Positions 54,620 to 63,104 of a stretch of 64,000 bases of DNA are shown one piece after another. Below the pieces are notes generated by a model. That model had not been told where the DNA came from, did no database searches, and was given only the letters and a program-made list of their open reading frames with translations. Each line of letters begins with the position of its first letter. Positions within the stretch are counted from its first letter, which is position 1. Source of the stretch: Chitinophagales bacterium (GTDB taxonomy: Bacteria; Bacteroidota; Bacteroidia; Chitinophagales; Chitinophagaceae); contig JACJXR010000005.1 of the NCBI GenBank assembly GCA_020636505.1, forward strand, positions 186,001 to 250,000. The letters are read 5' to 3'. A program made the translations under genes and the position numbers.

Positions 54620-55317
54620 TGCAACTACCTGTCGATGATATCATAGAATGGGATGTACTCAATTGGTCGCAACTCATTCGATATTGGACACCCATTGTGG
54701 AGCGACTTTCCAAAGAGTCCAAAGTATTGGCGATAGGTGAACGGAATGGAGGCTTATCACTTTGGTTGGCCTTACTGGGTTTTGATGTGGTATGCACCGA
54801 CATAGTGGATACAGGCACAACCGCTAAAGACCTGCACAAAAAGTATGGTGTTGAGCACAAGATATCCTACCAAACTTTTGATGTGGTCAACGGCAACTTG
54901 GATGCGGATAGTTTTGATTTGATAGTTGCCAAGTCAGTTATCGGAGGCTTGAAAGGAAATCGCTCCGATGCCTCTACTCGAAGTTTTGAAGTACAGCAAA
55001 AAGCTGTTGACAATATTAATCGTCTGTTAAAGCCCGGCGGTTACTTTTTATCAGCCGAAAATCTTACAGGTAATATATTGCTGCAAGCAGCAAGGCGTAA
55101 CACCGGTAAAACACAAGGCTGGCGCTATTTACACTATCGGGAGTTGAGTCAACTATTTCAATCCTTCGACCTTGTACAAACCAAAACATTTGGTATTTTG
55201 CCCACCTTTTTCGGGAGCAAGTTTGTCAACCTCATCATGTTTTTCATAAACAAACACCTATTGGCCTTTCTTCCTACTACAACAAAGTATATAGCATTTA
55301 CAACAGCACAGAAGTAA
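54619..55317 (+). CDS. SAM-dependent methyltransferase
   Basis: The 232-aa class I methyltransferase has the SAM-binding motif VLAIGERNGGLSLWLA near residue 35, an acidic strand end VVCTDIVD near 58, and LLKPGGYFLSAENL near 138. It may O-methylate a sugar, possibly capping or decorating the chain. The start overlaps the previous stop by one base (TAATG). Confidence 0.82.
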   Translation: MQLPVDDIIEWDVLNWSQLIRYWTPIVERLSKESKVLAIGERNGGLSLWLALLGFDVVCTDIVDTGTTAKDLHKKYGVEHKISYQTFDVVNGNLDADSFDLIVAKSVIGGLKGNRSDASTRSFEVQQKAVDNINRLLKPGGYFLSAENLTGNILLQAARRNTGKTQGWRYLHYRELSQLFQSFDLVQTKTFGILPTFFGSKFVNLIMFFINKHLLAFLPTTTKYIAFTTAQK

Positions 55318-55325
55318 GCAGATAG

Positions 55326-56345
55326 ATGACGATAGAACCTGTGAAATTCGCCGTCGTAGGGTACGGACATATTGGTAAGCGACATGCGGATATGATCGCC
55401 GCTCATTCGGGCTGCGTATTGTCTGCTGTTGTCGATACCAATGAAGAATTGCAAGGCGATGTACTTCAACAACACAACACGGCTTATTACAACTCTCTTG
55501 ACAATCTTTTCGCATCAGGTATTGATGTTGATGTGATAAACATTGCCACACCAAATGCACTTCATGCTTCGCAAGCGGTGCTGTGCCTCGAAAAAGGCTA
55601 TCATGTGGTTATTGAGAAACCCATTGCATTGACCACTGCAGAAAGCGAGCAAATACTGACCACCGCAGAACGTATGGATAAGCGCGTATTCTGCGTAATG
55701 CAGAACAGATACTCCGCACCCATGCAATGGCTGAAGGAATTGATGACCAACAATGCATTAGGGAACATCTTCCTTGTGGATGTGCATTGCTACTGGAACA
55801 GAGACGGCAGATACTACACCGGAGACACATGGCATGGCACCAAAGAGGTGGACGGCGGTACGTTGTTCACTCAGTTCAGCCATTATGTGGATCTGCTATA
55901 TTGGCTATTCGGTGATATCACCAACATACAAGCAAAGTTTGCCAACAATAACCATAAGGGGATGATAGCCTTCGAAGATTCCGCAATCGTCGGATTCGAC
56001 TTTGTAAAAGGAGGAAGCGGCTCACTGATATACTCAACATCTGTTTGGGATAAGAACATGGAAAGCAGCATGGTGATAGTGGGTGAAAAAGGAACGGTCA
56101 AAATCGGCGGCCAGTATATGGATAAGATAGAGTACTGCCATATAAAAGATTACACCTTACCCGAACAAATAGAAGAAAAAAGAATAGATGTAAAAAACCA
56201 TCAGGGAGCAAAAGCTAATCATTATTTTGTGATACAAAATGTGTTAGACGTTCTACACAATGGTTCAGGCATTACTACCAATGCCGAAGAAGGAATGAAA
56301 GTGGTAGATATTATAGAACGTATATACGCCCTAAAAGAACAATAA
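55326..56345 (+). CDS. Gfo/Idh/MocA oxidoreductase (WbpB/WlbA-like)
   Basis: The 339-aa protein has the dinucleotide fold VVGYGHIGKRHADM and the catalytic-lysine motif EKPIAL near residue 97. CYWNRDGRYY near 156 and GGTLFTQFSHYVDLLYWL near 178 follow, a block shared by WbpB-like sugar oxidoreductases. The predicted reaction is oxidation of C3-OH of UDP-GlcNAcA to the 3-keto form for the aminotransferase encoded next. Confidence 0.88.
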   Translation: MTIEPVKFAVVGYGHIGKRHADMIAAHSGCVLSAVVDTNEELQGDVLQQHNTAYYNSLDNLFASGIDVDVINIATPNALHASQAVLCLEKGYHVVIEKPIALTTAESEQILTTAERMDKRVFCVMQNRYSAPMQWLKELMTNNALGNIFLVDVHCYWNRDGRYYTGDTWHGTKEVDGGTLFTQFSHYVDLLYWLFGDITNIQAKFANNNHKGMIAFEDSAIVGFDFVKGGSGSLIYSTSVWDKNMESSMVIVGEKGTVKIGGQYMDKIEYCHIKDYTLPEQIEEKRIDVKNHQGAKANHYFVIQNVLDVLHNGSGITTNAEEGMKVVDIIERIYALKEQ

Positions 56346-57562
56346 TGCGTAAGATAGATTTTGCGCCGCCATATATCGATGAGGATATCATTGCCGAAGT
56401 GACCGACACGCTTCGCTCAGGTTGGTTGACGACCGGACCGAAGGTGAGAGAGTTGGAAGAGCTATCGGCCAAGATGTTTGGATTGGAGCGTACCGTATGT
56501 GTCAACTCATGGACATCCGGTGCCGCCATCGTATTCAAATGGTTGGGCATTGGGAAAGGAGACGAGGTGATACTACCTGCATATACTTATGCGGCCACCG
56601 CATTGAGTGTGATACATGCGGGTGGCACTCCCGTGATGGTGGACATACGCGACGACTTCAACATAGACCCGCAGAAAATAAAAGAAGCAATCACCCCTAA
56701 TACCAAAGCAATTCTTGCAGTTGACCTTGGTGGTTGGCCATGCGACTATGATGCCATCAAAAAGGTCGTAGAGCATGATGATGTAAAGAATATATTCAAC
56801 GCCACAAGCGAAGTGCAAGAACAATTCGGACGTCCTGCACTGATAACGGATGCCGCACACTCCATTGGAGCGATATACAAAGAAAGGCCCGCTTGCCAAT
56901 TTGCAGACCTGTCCATCATATCCATGCACAGTGTCAAGAACGTCACTACCGCAGAGGGTGGATTGATATGTCTGAGCCTGCCTGAGCCATTCAACAACGA
57001 ACAGGTTTACAGGTGGATGAAGGTAAACTCCATGAACGGACAAGACAGGGATGCTTTTGCCAAAAAACGCATCGGCAGTTGGAGGTACGACATTGTCACC
57101 GACGGGCTAAAAGCCAACTTGACAGATGTCTGCGCCGCTATTGGTTTGGTACAACTGAAAAAGTACAAAAACTTTATGCTACCTAATAGGGAGCGAGTGT
57201 ATGACCACTACACGGAATTCTTCAGTAAGAAGGACTGGGCGATCATACCCCCGGGTAGAGGCGATGGCAACCGTTCTTCTCACTATTTGTACCCATTGCG
57301 CATAAAAGGTATTACCGAAGAGCAGCGCGACGACATCATTCAAAAAATAATGGACTCAGGCGTAAGCGTCAACGTACACTTCCTGCCGCTACCCACTCTT
57401 ACCGTTTTCAAAGAGAGAGGGTACGATGTAGATAATTATCCCAACACCTACAAAAACTACGCTTGTGAAATATCTTTGCCGATATATGTACAGCTGACCG
57501 ACGAAGAATGTGCCTATGTGGAAGAACAGGTCGAAAAAGCGTACATTGAGGTGGTTTCATGA
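56345..57562 (+). CDS. DegT/DnrJ/EryC1/StrS aminotransferase (WbpE-like)
   Basis: The 405-aa PLP enzyme has SGWLTTGPKVRELE near residue 27 and the Schiff-base lysine in HSVKNVTTAEGG near 197, preceded by ITDAAHSIG. In the neighbourhood of the WbpB-like oxidoreductase (one-base overlap) it likely aminates the 3-keto sugar, giving the substrate of the WbpD-like acetyltransferase at 31967. It differs clearly from the LegC-type aminotransferase at 23816. Confidence 0.88.
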   Translation: MRKIDFAPPYIDEDIIAEVTDTLRSGWLTTGPKVRELEELSAKMFGLERTVCVNSWTSGAAIVFKWLGIGKGDEVILPAYTYAATALSVIHAGGTPVMVDIRDDFNIDPQKIKEAITPNTKAILAVDLGGWPCDYDAIKKVVEHDDVKNIFNATSEVQEQFGRPALITDAAHSIGAIYKERPACQFADLSIISMHSVKNVTTAEGGLICLSLPEPFNNEQVYRWMKVNSMNGQDRDAFAKKRIGSWRYDIVTDGLKANLTDVCAAIGLVQLKKYKNFMLPNRERVYDHYTEFFSKKDWAIIPPGRGDGNRSSHYLYPLRIKGITEEQRDDIIQKIMDSGVSVNVHFLPLPTLTVFKERGYDVDNYPNTYKNYACEISLPIYVQLTDEECAYVEEQVEKAYIEVVS

Positions 57563-58149
57563 AACGATTGTTTGATCTGATTCTCTCATTAGTTGGGATA
57601 ATAGTACTCAGCCCCTTATTGATCTACATCGCGGTTCGTATCAAGTTCGATTCGAAAGGCAATGTATTTTACAGACAGCTGCGCGTGGGCAAACATGGTA
57701 GAGAATTTTATCTCTATAAGTTTCGCACCATGCATCCCGGTTCAGACACCATGAACCTGCTCACGTACGGACTTACGGACAATCGCATAACCGGCTTCGG
57801 TGCATTCATCAGGAAATACAAGCTAGACGAACTGCCTCAATTGTTCAATGTGTTGTTGGGTGAGATGAGCATAGTCGGCCCTCGTCCCGAAGTGAAGAAA
57901 TATGTGGACATGTACAACGAGGAGCAGCGTCAGATATTGAATGTAAAGCCAGGTATCACAGACCTTGCCTCTATCAGATACATAGACGAGAGCACCCTTT
58001 TGGCAGAACAACCCGAGCCTGAAAGATATTATATAGAGCATGTGATGCCCGAAAAAATAAGGCTCAACAATACTTTTATCACTTCTCCCTCCTTGGTCAA
58101 TTACTTCTACATCATTGGCCTTACCATAAAAAAATTAGCCACCCGTTAA
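57559..58149 (+). CDS. Initiating sugar-phosphate transferase (PglC/WcaJ catalytic type)
   Basis: The 196-aa monotopic phosphoglycosyltransferase has one N-terminal helix (FDLILSLVGIIVLSPLLI) and the catalytic block VFYRQLRVGKHGREFYLYKFRTM, then KLDELPQLFNVLLGEMSIVGPRPE. It lacks the large membrane domain of WcaJ, so it is the short PglC form. It transfers the first sugar-1-phosphate to undecaprenyl phosphate. The stop codon lies in the loop of the terminator hairpin of the convergent gene. Confidence 0.93.
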   Translation: MKRLFDLILSLVGIIVLSPLLIYIAVRIKFDSKGNVFYRQLRVGKHGREFYLYKFRTMHPGSDTMNLLTYGLTDNRITGFGAFIRKYKLDELPQLFNVLLGEMSIVGPRPEVKKYVDMYNEEQRQILNVKPGITDLASIRYIDESTLLAEQPEPERYYIEHVMPEKIRLNNTFITSPSLVNYFYIIGLTIKKLATR

Positions 58150-58158
58150 GGTGGCTAA
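58135..58158 (-). terminator. Terminator of the CapD-like gene, overlapping the end of the operon
   Basis: TTAGCCACC and GGTGGCTAA form a perfect 9-bp stem with a 6-nt loop that includes the stop codon of the plus-strand sugar transferase gene. On the minus strand the stem is followed by a run of seven Ts, so it terminates the 58185-60116 gene. On the plus strand no T-tract follows. Confidence 0.85.
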
Positions 58159-58184
58159 AATATCTCTCTCGGTGTTTCTTATTC

Positions 58185-60116
58185 TTAATTCAGTTTCTTG
58201 TCCAGGTCGGATGTCTTTGCGAATGTGGAGTTGTTGCTGATGTATTCCGGCACAATGTCTTTTATCAATCCTACCGTTTCCAAAGTATAGTGTTGCTTGG
58301 CACTTGTCAAAAGCTTATCCACTTTTGCTTTCACCACTTCGTAATCATATTCGCTCACCTTGGCTATCATTATCTTATCGTGATAGGTAGGCATTACGTT
58401 CTCCGAGTTGCTGAGCAATTCTTCATATAGCTTCTCTCCCGGACGCAATCCTGTATACTCTATCTTGATGTCCACATCAGGTTCTTTACCCGCCAGTCTT
58501 ATTATTCTACGAGCCAAATCCACGATCTTCACCGGCTTACCCATATCGAATACGAATATCTCACTACCCTGACCCATCACACCTGCCTCAATTACCAACT
58601 GACATGCTTCAGGGATGGTCATGAAGTAACGGGTTATTTCAGGGTGGGTTACCGTTATCGGGCCACCTTTGTCCAACTGCTTTTTGAACCTTGGTATCAC
58701 AGAGCCATTTGACCCCAACACATTACCGAACCTTGTGGTTACAAATTTTGTAGGAGCTGTACCGCCGTTTGCCTCGTCGAAGGTGTTCATGAGGGTTCTG
58801 CAGAAACTCTGAGTATATATCTCCGCCACACGCTTGGTGGCACCCATCACGTTTGTTGGATTCACCGCCTTGTCGGTAGACACCATTACGAACTTCTCGA
58901 CACCGTTGGCCACTGCAAGCTCTGCCAATATACGCGTACCCATCACATTGTTCAGTACTGCTATCGATGGGTTGTCTTCCATAAGCGGCACATGCTTGTA
59001 TGCTGCGGCATGAAACACCACCTCTGGATTGTATATCTCAAACAAGTGCTCCATACGCACTTTGTCAGTGATATCTCCCAAATATGATTTTACGTTCGCT
59101 CCTTTAAAGTTCTCTTGCAGTTCCAAATGCAGGTCGTGCATAGGAGTCTCCGCCTTATCACACATGATGATGATGGATGGCTTGTAGTTCACTAACTGAC
59201 GAACCAACTCACTACCTATCGAACCGGCTGCACCTGTCACCAATATTCTCTTACCCTTCAGTTCGAAGTGTATCTTATCGTTGTGTATCTTGATAACCTC
59301 ACGCTCCAACAGGTCTTCGATCTTGATGTCTTTCAACTGCTGTGCTCCAAGACGACCATTCAACCATTCTTTGATCGGTGGTACCTGTTGTACTTTGATA
59401 CCGTATTTCAAACTCGTATCTACGAGGTGTACCAACAACTCTTTTGATATTTCTCTATTGGCCAATATCAACAGCTCCACCCCTTCATCTTTCAGCCTTT
59501 TGAAGTTTGCTTCATCACTGCTGTAGATGGGAATGTTTTCCATCAGCTTACCCGTCTTGCTCAACACATCATCCATGAATGCTACCACACGCAGGTTACT
59601 GCTTGGGAAGTTGTTGATAACGCGCTTCGTCTGCAAGCCGTGTTCACCAGTATCGAATACCACCGCCTTTATCTTATCGGTTTCGCGTTGTGTCTCCTTA
59701 TAATAGTTGAACGTATAGCGTACCAACAATCTATAAGTTATCAACACGAAGTTGGTGATGAAGAAGTTGATAACCACCGTTGATATCGGGAAAAGATTGA
59801 CATCGGGTACGAACTGTGATACGGCGGTATTGATGGAAAAATAGAACAGTGCCGCGATGGAGTTTACTATCAACAGCCTAAATGTATCTTCAATATTGGT
59901 ATAACGAATAATACCCGAATAACTCTTCAGCAAGTAAAACAAAACACCATTGATGATCAGTGATGCCACCAATATCATGGATATATCATACTTGGCTACT
60001 TCCTCAAGATTGAAGTTGAAACGGAGGATGAATGAAAAGAAAATGCTTAATTGAACACAAGCCAAGTCCAAAAGAAAAATGAACCATCTAGGCAGGATAC
60101 GAATTCTGTATTGCAT
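58185..60116 (-). CDS. CapD/FlaA1-type membrane nucleotide-sugar dehydratase/epimerase
   Basis: The 643-aa protein has four N-terminal membrane helices (about residues 10-130), a first Rossmann-like domain without clear cofactor motif, then a catalytic SDR domain with VTGAAGSIGSEL near 290 and STDKAVNPTNVMGATKR near 410. Long-form members are UDP-GlcNAc 4,6-dehydratases (WbpM/PglF type), which open routes to bacillosamine and other deoxyamino sugars. That product could feed the LegC-type aminotransferase or the initiating transferase. It has its own promoter and is convergent to the operon. Confidence 0.92.
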   Translation of the reverse strand: MQYRIRILPRWFIFLLDLACVQLSIFFSFILRFNFNLEEVAKYDISMILVASLIINGVLFYLLKSYSGIIRYTNIEDTFRLLIVNSIAALFYFSINTAVSQFVPDVNLFPISTVVINFFITNFVLITYRLLVRYTFNYYKETQRETDKIKAVVFDTGEHGLQTKRVINNFPSSNLRVVAFMDDVLSKTGKLMENIPIYSSDEANFKRLKDEGVELLILANREISKELLVHLVDTSLKYGIKVQQVPPIKEWLNGRLGAQQLKDIKIEDLLEREVIKIHNDKIHFELKGKRILVTGAAGSIGSELVRQLVNYKPSIIIMCDKAETPMHDLHLELQENFKGANVKSYLGDITDKVRMEHLFEIYNPEVVFHAAAYKHVPLMEDNPSIAVLNNVMGTRILAELAVANGVEKFVMVSTDKAVNPTNVMGATKRVAEIYTQSFCRTLMNTFDEANGGTAPTKFVTTRFGNVLGSNGSVIPRFKKQLDKGGPITVTHPEITRYFMTIPEACQLVIEAGVMGQGSEIFVFDMGKPVKIVDLARRIIRLAGKEPDVDIKIEYTGLRPGEKLYEELLSNSENVMPTYHDKIMIAKVSEYDYEVVKAKVDKLLTSAKQHYTLETVGLIKDIVPEYISNNSTFAKTSDLDKKLN

Positions 60117-60265
60117 ATATTCTCTTTAACGTAAATGCGTAAAAAATTGCCTCTCACAATATTTACACACACTACTCTCTATAAGTCCCTCCAAAAGTCA
60201 GCGTAAAAATAACAAATAATAGGGGTTAAATAGCCGGAACTATTTCTTATCTGTTTCTTACAGCG

Positions 60266-60296
60266 CAAAGGTACATTATAATTTTTTTACTATCAA
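60266..60296 (-). promoter_or_regulatory. Bacteroidota-type promoter of the CapD-like gene
   Basis: On the minus strand TTG (60294-60296) is separated by 20 bases from TACCTTTG (60266-60273), matching the -33/-7 layout TTG-N19-21-TAnnTTTG. The predicted start of transcription near 60259 leaves a leader of about 140 bases before the ATG at 60116. I saw no further structure in that leader. Confidence 0.55.
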
Positions 60297-60378
60297 TTAC
60301 TAACGAATTAAATTTATTTTAAACTGATTACATCGTTAATAATTACTTTATAAGCCGAAAATACCATGCCGGTTTTAA

Positions 60379-60386
60379 TACTTTTG
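60379..60386 (+). promoter_or_regulatory. Candidate -7 box (TACTTTTG) of the Hpt gene
   Basis: An exact TAnnTTTG match lies 49 bases before the ATG at 60436. The -33 element is not evident. Confidence 0.45.
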
Positions 60387-60435
60387 TAACATTCCTGTAT
60401 CACCCATATTGTTCATCAGTTACATACATATAGAC

Positions 60436-60810
60436 ATGAGTGAAGATTTAATAGATTACAGCTTTCTGGAAGAACTGTCCGGTGGAGCTCCGCAATACAA
60501 ATACGATATACTGGGCATATTTTTGGATACCATGAACGAAGGGCTGCATAATTTGGCCAATCACATCACATCCGACGATTTTGAAGCTATAGAGAAACAA
60601 GCTCACGCGTTGAAATCGCCATCCGGGATAGTCAAAGTGAAGGGAATGCATGAGATATTCCAAAAAATAGAGCATCTGGGCAGAGAGAGAACAGGCAAAG
60701 AAGAGATCATGCAATTGTTTGCCGAAGTGCAAAGTACCTACCAAGCTGCTAAGCCGATACTGGAAGAAGAAAGAGCCAAAAACGAAAAGCTATTGGATAA
60801 AGAAGAATAA
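60436..60810 (+). CDS. Histidine-containing phosphotransfer (Hpt) protein
   Basis: The 124-aa helical protein has the Hpt motif HALKSPSG with the phospho-accepting His57. Such proteins shuttle phosphate between hybrid kinases and response regulators. It is an orphan: no kinase or receiver gene lies within several kilobases. The ATG at 60436 is chosen; an upstream TTG at 60409 would add nine residues. A long charged tail (ILEEERAKNEKLLDKEE) follows the four-helix bundle. The stop codon sits in the terminator stem. Confidence 0.85.
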   Translation: MSEDLIDYSFLEELSGGAPQYKYDILGIFLDTMNEGLHNLANHITSDDFEAIEKQAHALKSPSGIVKVKGMHEIFQKIEHLGRERTGKEEIMQLFAEVQSTYQAAKPILEEERAKNEKLLDKEE

Positions 60811-60832
60811 GCCATGAAATTCATGGCTTATT
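60806..60832. terminator. Bidirectional terminator between Hpt and the outer-membrane protein gene
   Basis: AATAAGCCATGAA and TTCATGGCTTATT form a 13-bp perfect inverted repeat with one central base. It is followed by GCTTTT on the plus strand and by a pyrimidine-rich stretch on the minus strand. It serves the converging ends at 60810 and 60837. Confidence 0.75.
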
Positions 60833-60836
60833 GCTT

Positions 60837-61673
60837 TTAAATTCCTCCTATACGCAACCCTATACAGAATGGGTGCTGATCCAATATTGTTTCGTGGAGA
60901 GCGGTCAACTGATAGCTGGCATATAACCTGAAGTAGCCTTCCAATCCGAACTCCGCCGTAACACAACTGTTGAAATCGCTGAAGTTGAACTTGTTATGGT
61001 CTTTCTCTTTACCATCTTGTGTGGTGACCTGCTTCATATAAGATGCCAGTCTGTAGCCTCCGGTAATACCCACTCCGTACAGCAGCCATGTTTTATTGCC
61101 TGCCTTGGTTTTGAATGTCATCATCAGTGGCACACTTAGATAGGTCATACCCAACTTGTTTTTGGAGAAGCTCCTTACCGTGTCCAGATAAACTTCAGGC
61201 ACCTTGGTGTTGACATATGTTACAGGCTTGTTGAACCTGAAATTGTACATCTGCAAGCCTATACCTGTACCGAACACCACTTTTTGTTTTTTACCGTTGT
61301 GTGCCGTCCAACTTGCCAATACAGGATAAACGTTCACATTCCAAGATTTACCTGTATTAAGGTCAAAGAGGTTCTCGTTTTGGTATCCGTTTGGAACGTT
61401 CAAGAATGCTCCCGCAGCTGCAGATGTGTAATCTGTTTTATCCTGAAGGGAGTTCAAACCTATATCCACCACACCGAAGCTTACGGAAAAGGTCTTTTCT
61501 TTTTCCCTCGTTACGGTACTGTCTTTTTCCGTACCTACAACCAGTCCGTTGGTTGGGCCAAGCGAAATGTATGTTTGCTTTTTGCCATCTTTCTTTTCGT
61601 CTTCCTGCGCATTGGCATTGATGTTTGCCAATAAGCAAACCGCCAGTAGTGCGTTGATGAATTTTATATACAT
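60837..61673 (-). CDS. Outer-membrane beta-barrel-like protein, unknown function
   Basis: The 278-aa product has a signal peptide (about residues 1-22, ending NANAQ) and a charged linker. Alternating polar and aromatic strands end in a C-terminal IGLRIGGI, as in small outer-membrane barrels. It is the third gene of the ECF sigma operon (12-bp gaps), so its level is probably set by that sigma factor. Confidence 0.72.
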   Translation of the reverse strand: MYIKFINALLAVCLLANINANAQEDEKKDGKKQTYISLGPTNGLVVGTEKDSTVTREKEKTFSVSFGVVDIGLNSLQDKTDYTSAAAGAFLNVPNGYQNENLFDLNTGKSWNVNVYPVLASWTAHNGKKQKVVFGTGIGLQMYNFRFNKPVTYVNTKVPEVYLDTVRSFSKNKLGMTYLSVPLMMTFKTKAGNKTWLLYGVGITGGYRLASYMKQVTTQDGKEKDHNKFNFSDFNSCVTAEFGLEGYFRLYASYQLTALHETILDQHPFCIGLRIGGI

Positions 61674-61685
61674 AGCTTTTTTGTT

Positions 61686-62501
61686 TTAAAGTTTAAGTGT
61701 AAACAGTTCTTTCTTTCCCAATTGAAAGGTTACTTCCCTGTCTTTGATATTGTCTTTTATGTTTTTTGCCATCGCCAGCTTTTCTCCGACAGCTTCTTCC
61801 AACAGGGCTATACTTTGACGCGTACTGCTGAAAGGTGTTTGCATTGCCAAAACTTTTTTCTCCTCCGACGAAATGACAGGAGCAGGCAATTCGCTTTGAA
61901 CTATGGCAGCATCCATTTGGTCTATCGGCCTCTTGGCAGTTGGCACAGGTTCCTGTGCTGTCGCCATCAATGTTGCTGATCGCTCACGTTGCCTAGCCGA
62001 TGTTTCAGGCAATGTGGCTTCAACAGGTTTGGGGTTTGTAGGTTTAGGTGTTTTAGTGGTTTCCATAGCAATAGTGTTCACAGGTGTTTTGGGTTGGAGC
62101 TTTACAGCATCTTCTTTTATAGGTTTCTGTATGGTTGCCTCATTAGGGTGTTCGGGTGTATCTATTATGTTGGATGCTATGGTTGTATGCTCTTCAATAT
62201 TGGGTTCACTACGGTTGAAATAGAACAAGACCACAGCCAAGAGTACACAAGCCGCTGCAGCGTATGTCTTCCATCCGCCAAACCATACGGTCTTGCCTCC
62301 GGCCGTCTTCATCAGTGCGTCTTTGCCTTCATATATCATTGCTGTATCGGGCTGCAATACCGTAGACATATAGGCCTCCAGTTCTTTTTGCAGTTCGGGG
62401 TGTTCGGCCACGAAAGCAAGTAGCGCTTGTTCTTGCTCATGTGTCAGCTCTCCGTCTGCATACAGCATCATATACTCCTCATAGTTCTCCAAATTCACCA
62501 T
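61686..62501 (-). CDS. Putative anti-sigma factor
   Basis: The 271-aa protein has an acidic N-terminal helical part (YEEYMMLYADGELTHEQE) resembling anti-sigma zinc-finger-like domains but without the HxxxCxxC motif. One membrane helix follows (about residues 78-95, TYAAAACVLLAVVLFYF), then a Pro/Thr/Lys-rich extracytoplasmic stretch. Lying 12 bp after the sigma gene, it most likely holds the sigma factor at the membrane. Confidence 0.75.
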   Translation of the reverse strand: MVNLENYEEYMMLYADGELTHEQEQALLAFVAEHPELQKELEAYMSTVLQPDTAMIYEGKDALMKTAGGKTVWFGGWKTYAAAACVLLAVVLFYFNRSEPNIEEHTTIASNIIDTPEHPNEATIQKPIKEDAVKLQPKTPVNTIAMETTKTPKPTNPKPVEATLPETSARQRERSATLMATAQEPVPTAKRPIDQMDAAIVQSELPAPVISSEEKKVLAMQTPFSSTRQSIALLEEAVGEKLAMAKNIKDNIKDREVTFQLGKKELFTLKL

Positions 62502-62513
62502 AGCATCTCGTTT

Positions 62514-62996
62514 TTATATTACATGTTCCACACTCACCAGGTAGTTCTTAAGTGTTTTCCGTGCACGGTGCAGGTACACTTTTACCTGCGCATCAGACAA
62601 CCCGGTTATGTGTGCTATTTCATCGTATTTGTATCCTTCATAGTCCTTCAGTAACACCAATGCTCGCGACTGCTCATCTAGTGTGGACAGGGCCCTGTCC
62701 AGCACTTTCTTCAAGTCGGTGTTCGTTCTGCTCATGACCGCCTCTTCATGTACCTGCTCGGGATAGGTCATCCTCCGTTGCTTGCGATACATATCTATCG
62801 ACTGTCGATATGCTACCTGAAAGAGGAATGCCTTACCTTTTGCCGGCATCACATCACTCCTTTTTTGCCAAAGAACTCCGAAGCTGTGTTGTACCACATC
62901 CCTTGCATCCTCCTCATTGCCCGTGCATTTACAGGCAAAGCGAAAAAGTGCATCAGCCCACTCTTTTACGCAAGTGTTGTAGTCGTTAAGCTCCAT
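62514..62996 (-). CDS. ECF RNA polymerase sigma factor
   Basis: The 160-aa protein has region 2 (ADALFRFACKCTGNEEDARDVVQHSFGVLW) and region 4 (LVLLKDYEGYKYDEIAHITGLSDAQVKVYLHRARKTLK) of the sigma-70 ECF group, with region 3 missing as expected. It begins an operon with a putative anti-sigma factor and an outer-membrane protein, so it probably answers an envelope signal. Confidence 0.93.
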   Translation of the reverse strand: MELNDYNTCVKEWADALFRFACKCTGNEEDARDVVQHSFGVLWQKRSDVMPAKGKAFLFQVAYRQSIDMYRKQRRMTYPEQVHEEAVMSRTNTDLKKVLDRALSTLDEQSRALVLLKDYEGYKYDEIAHITGLSDAQVKVYLHRARKTLKNYLVSVEHVI

Positions 62997-63078
62997 CTGT
63001 CAGTAAATCGGTCATCAAGGTCAAATGTTACACGAAAATCCAATTTTTTATTTTCTCATGAATGCTTTCCAAACATTG

Positions 63079-63086
63079 TACCTTTG
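63079..63086 (+). promoter_or_regulatory. Candidate -7 box (TACCTTTG) of the pseudouridine synthase gene
   Basis: An exact TAnnTTTG match lies 18 bases before the ATG at 63105. No -33 TTTG is seen. Confidence 0.45.
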
Positions 63087-63104
63087 ACAACTGATAAAAT
63101 TACA

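Noticed and set aside
62748..63104. Upstream extension of the pseudouridine synthase frame
   Set aside because: The extra 119 codons overlap the sigma factor gene on the other strand, resemble no S4-domain protein and come before the likely promoter at 63079.
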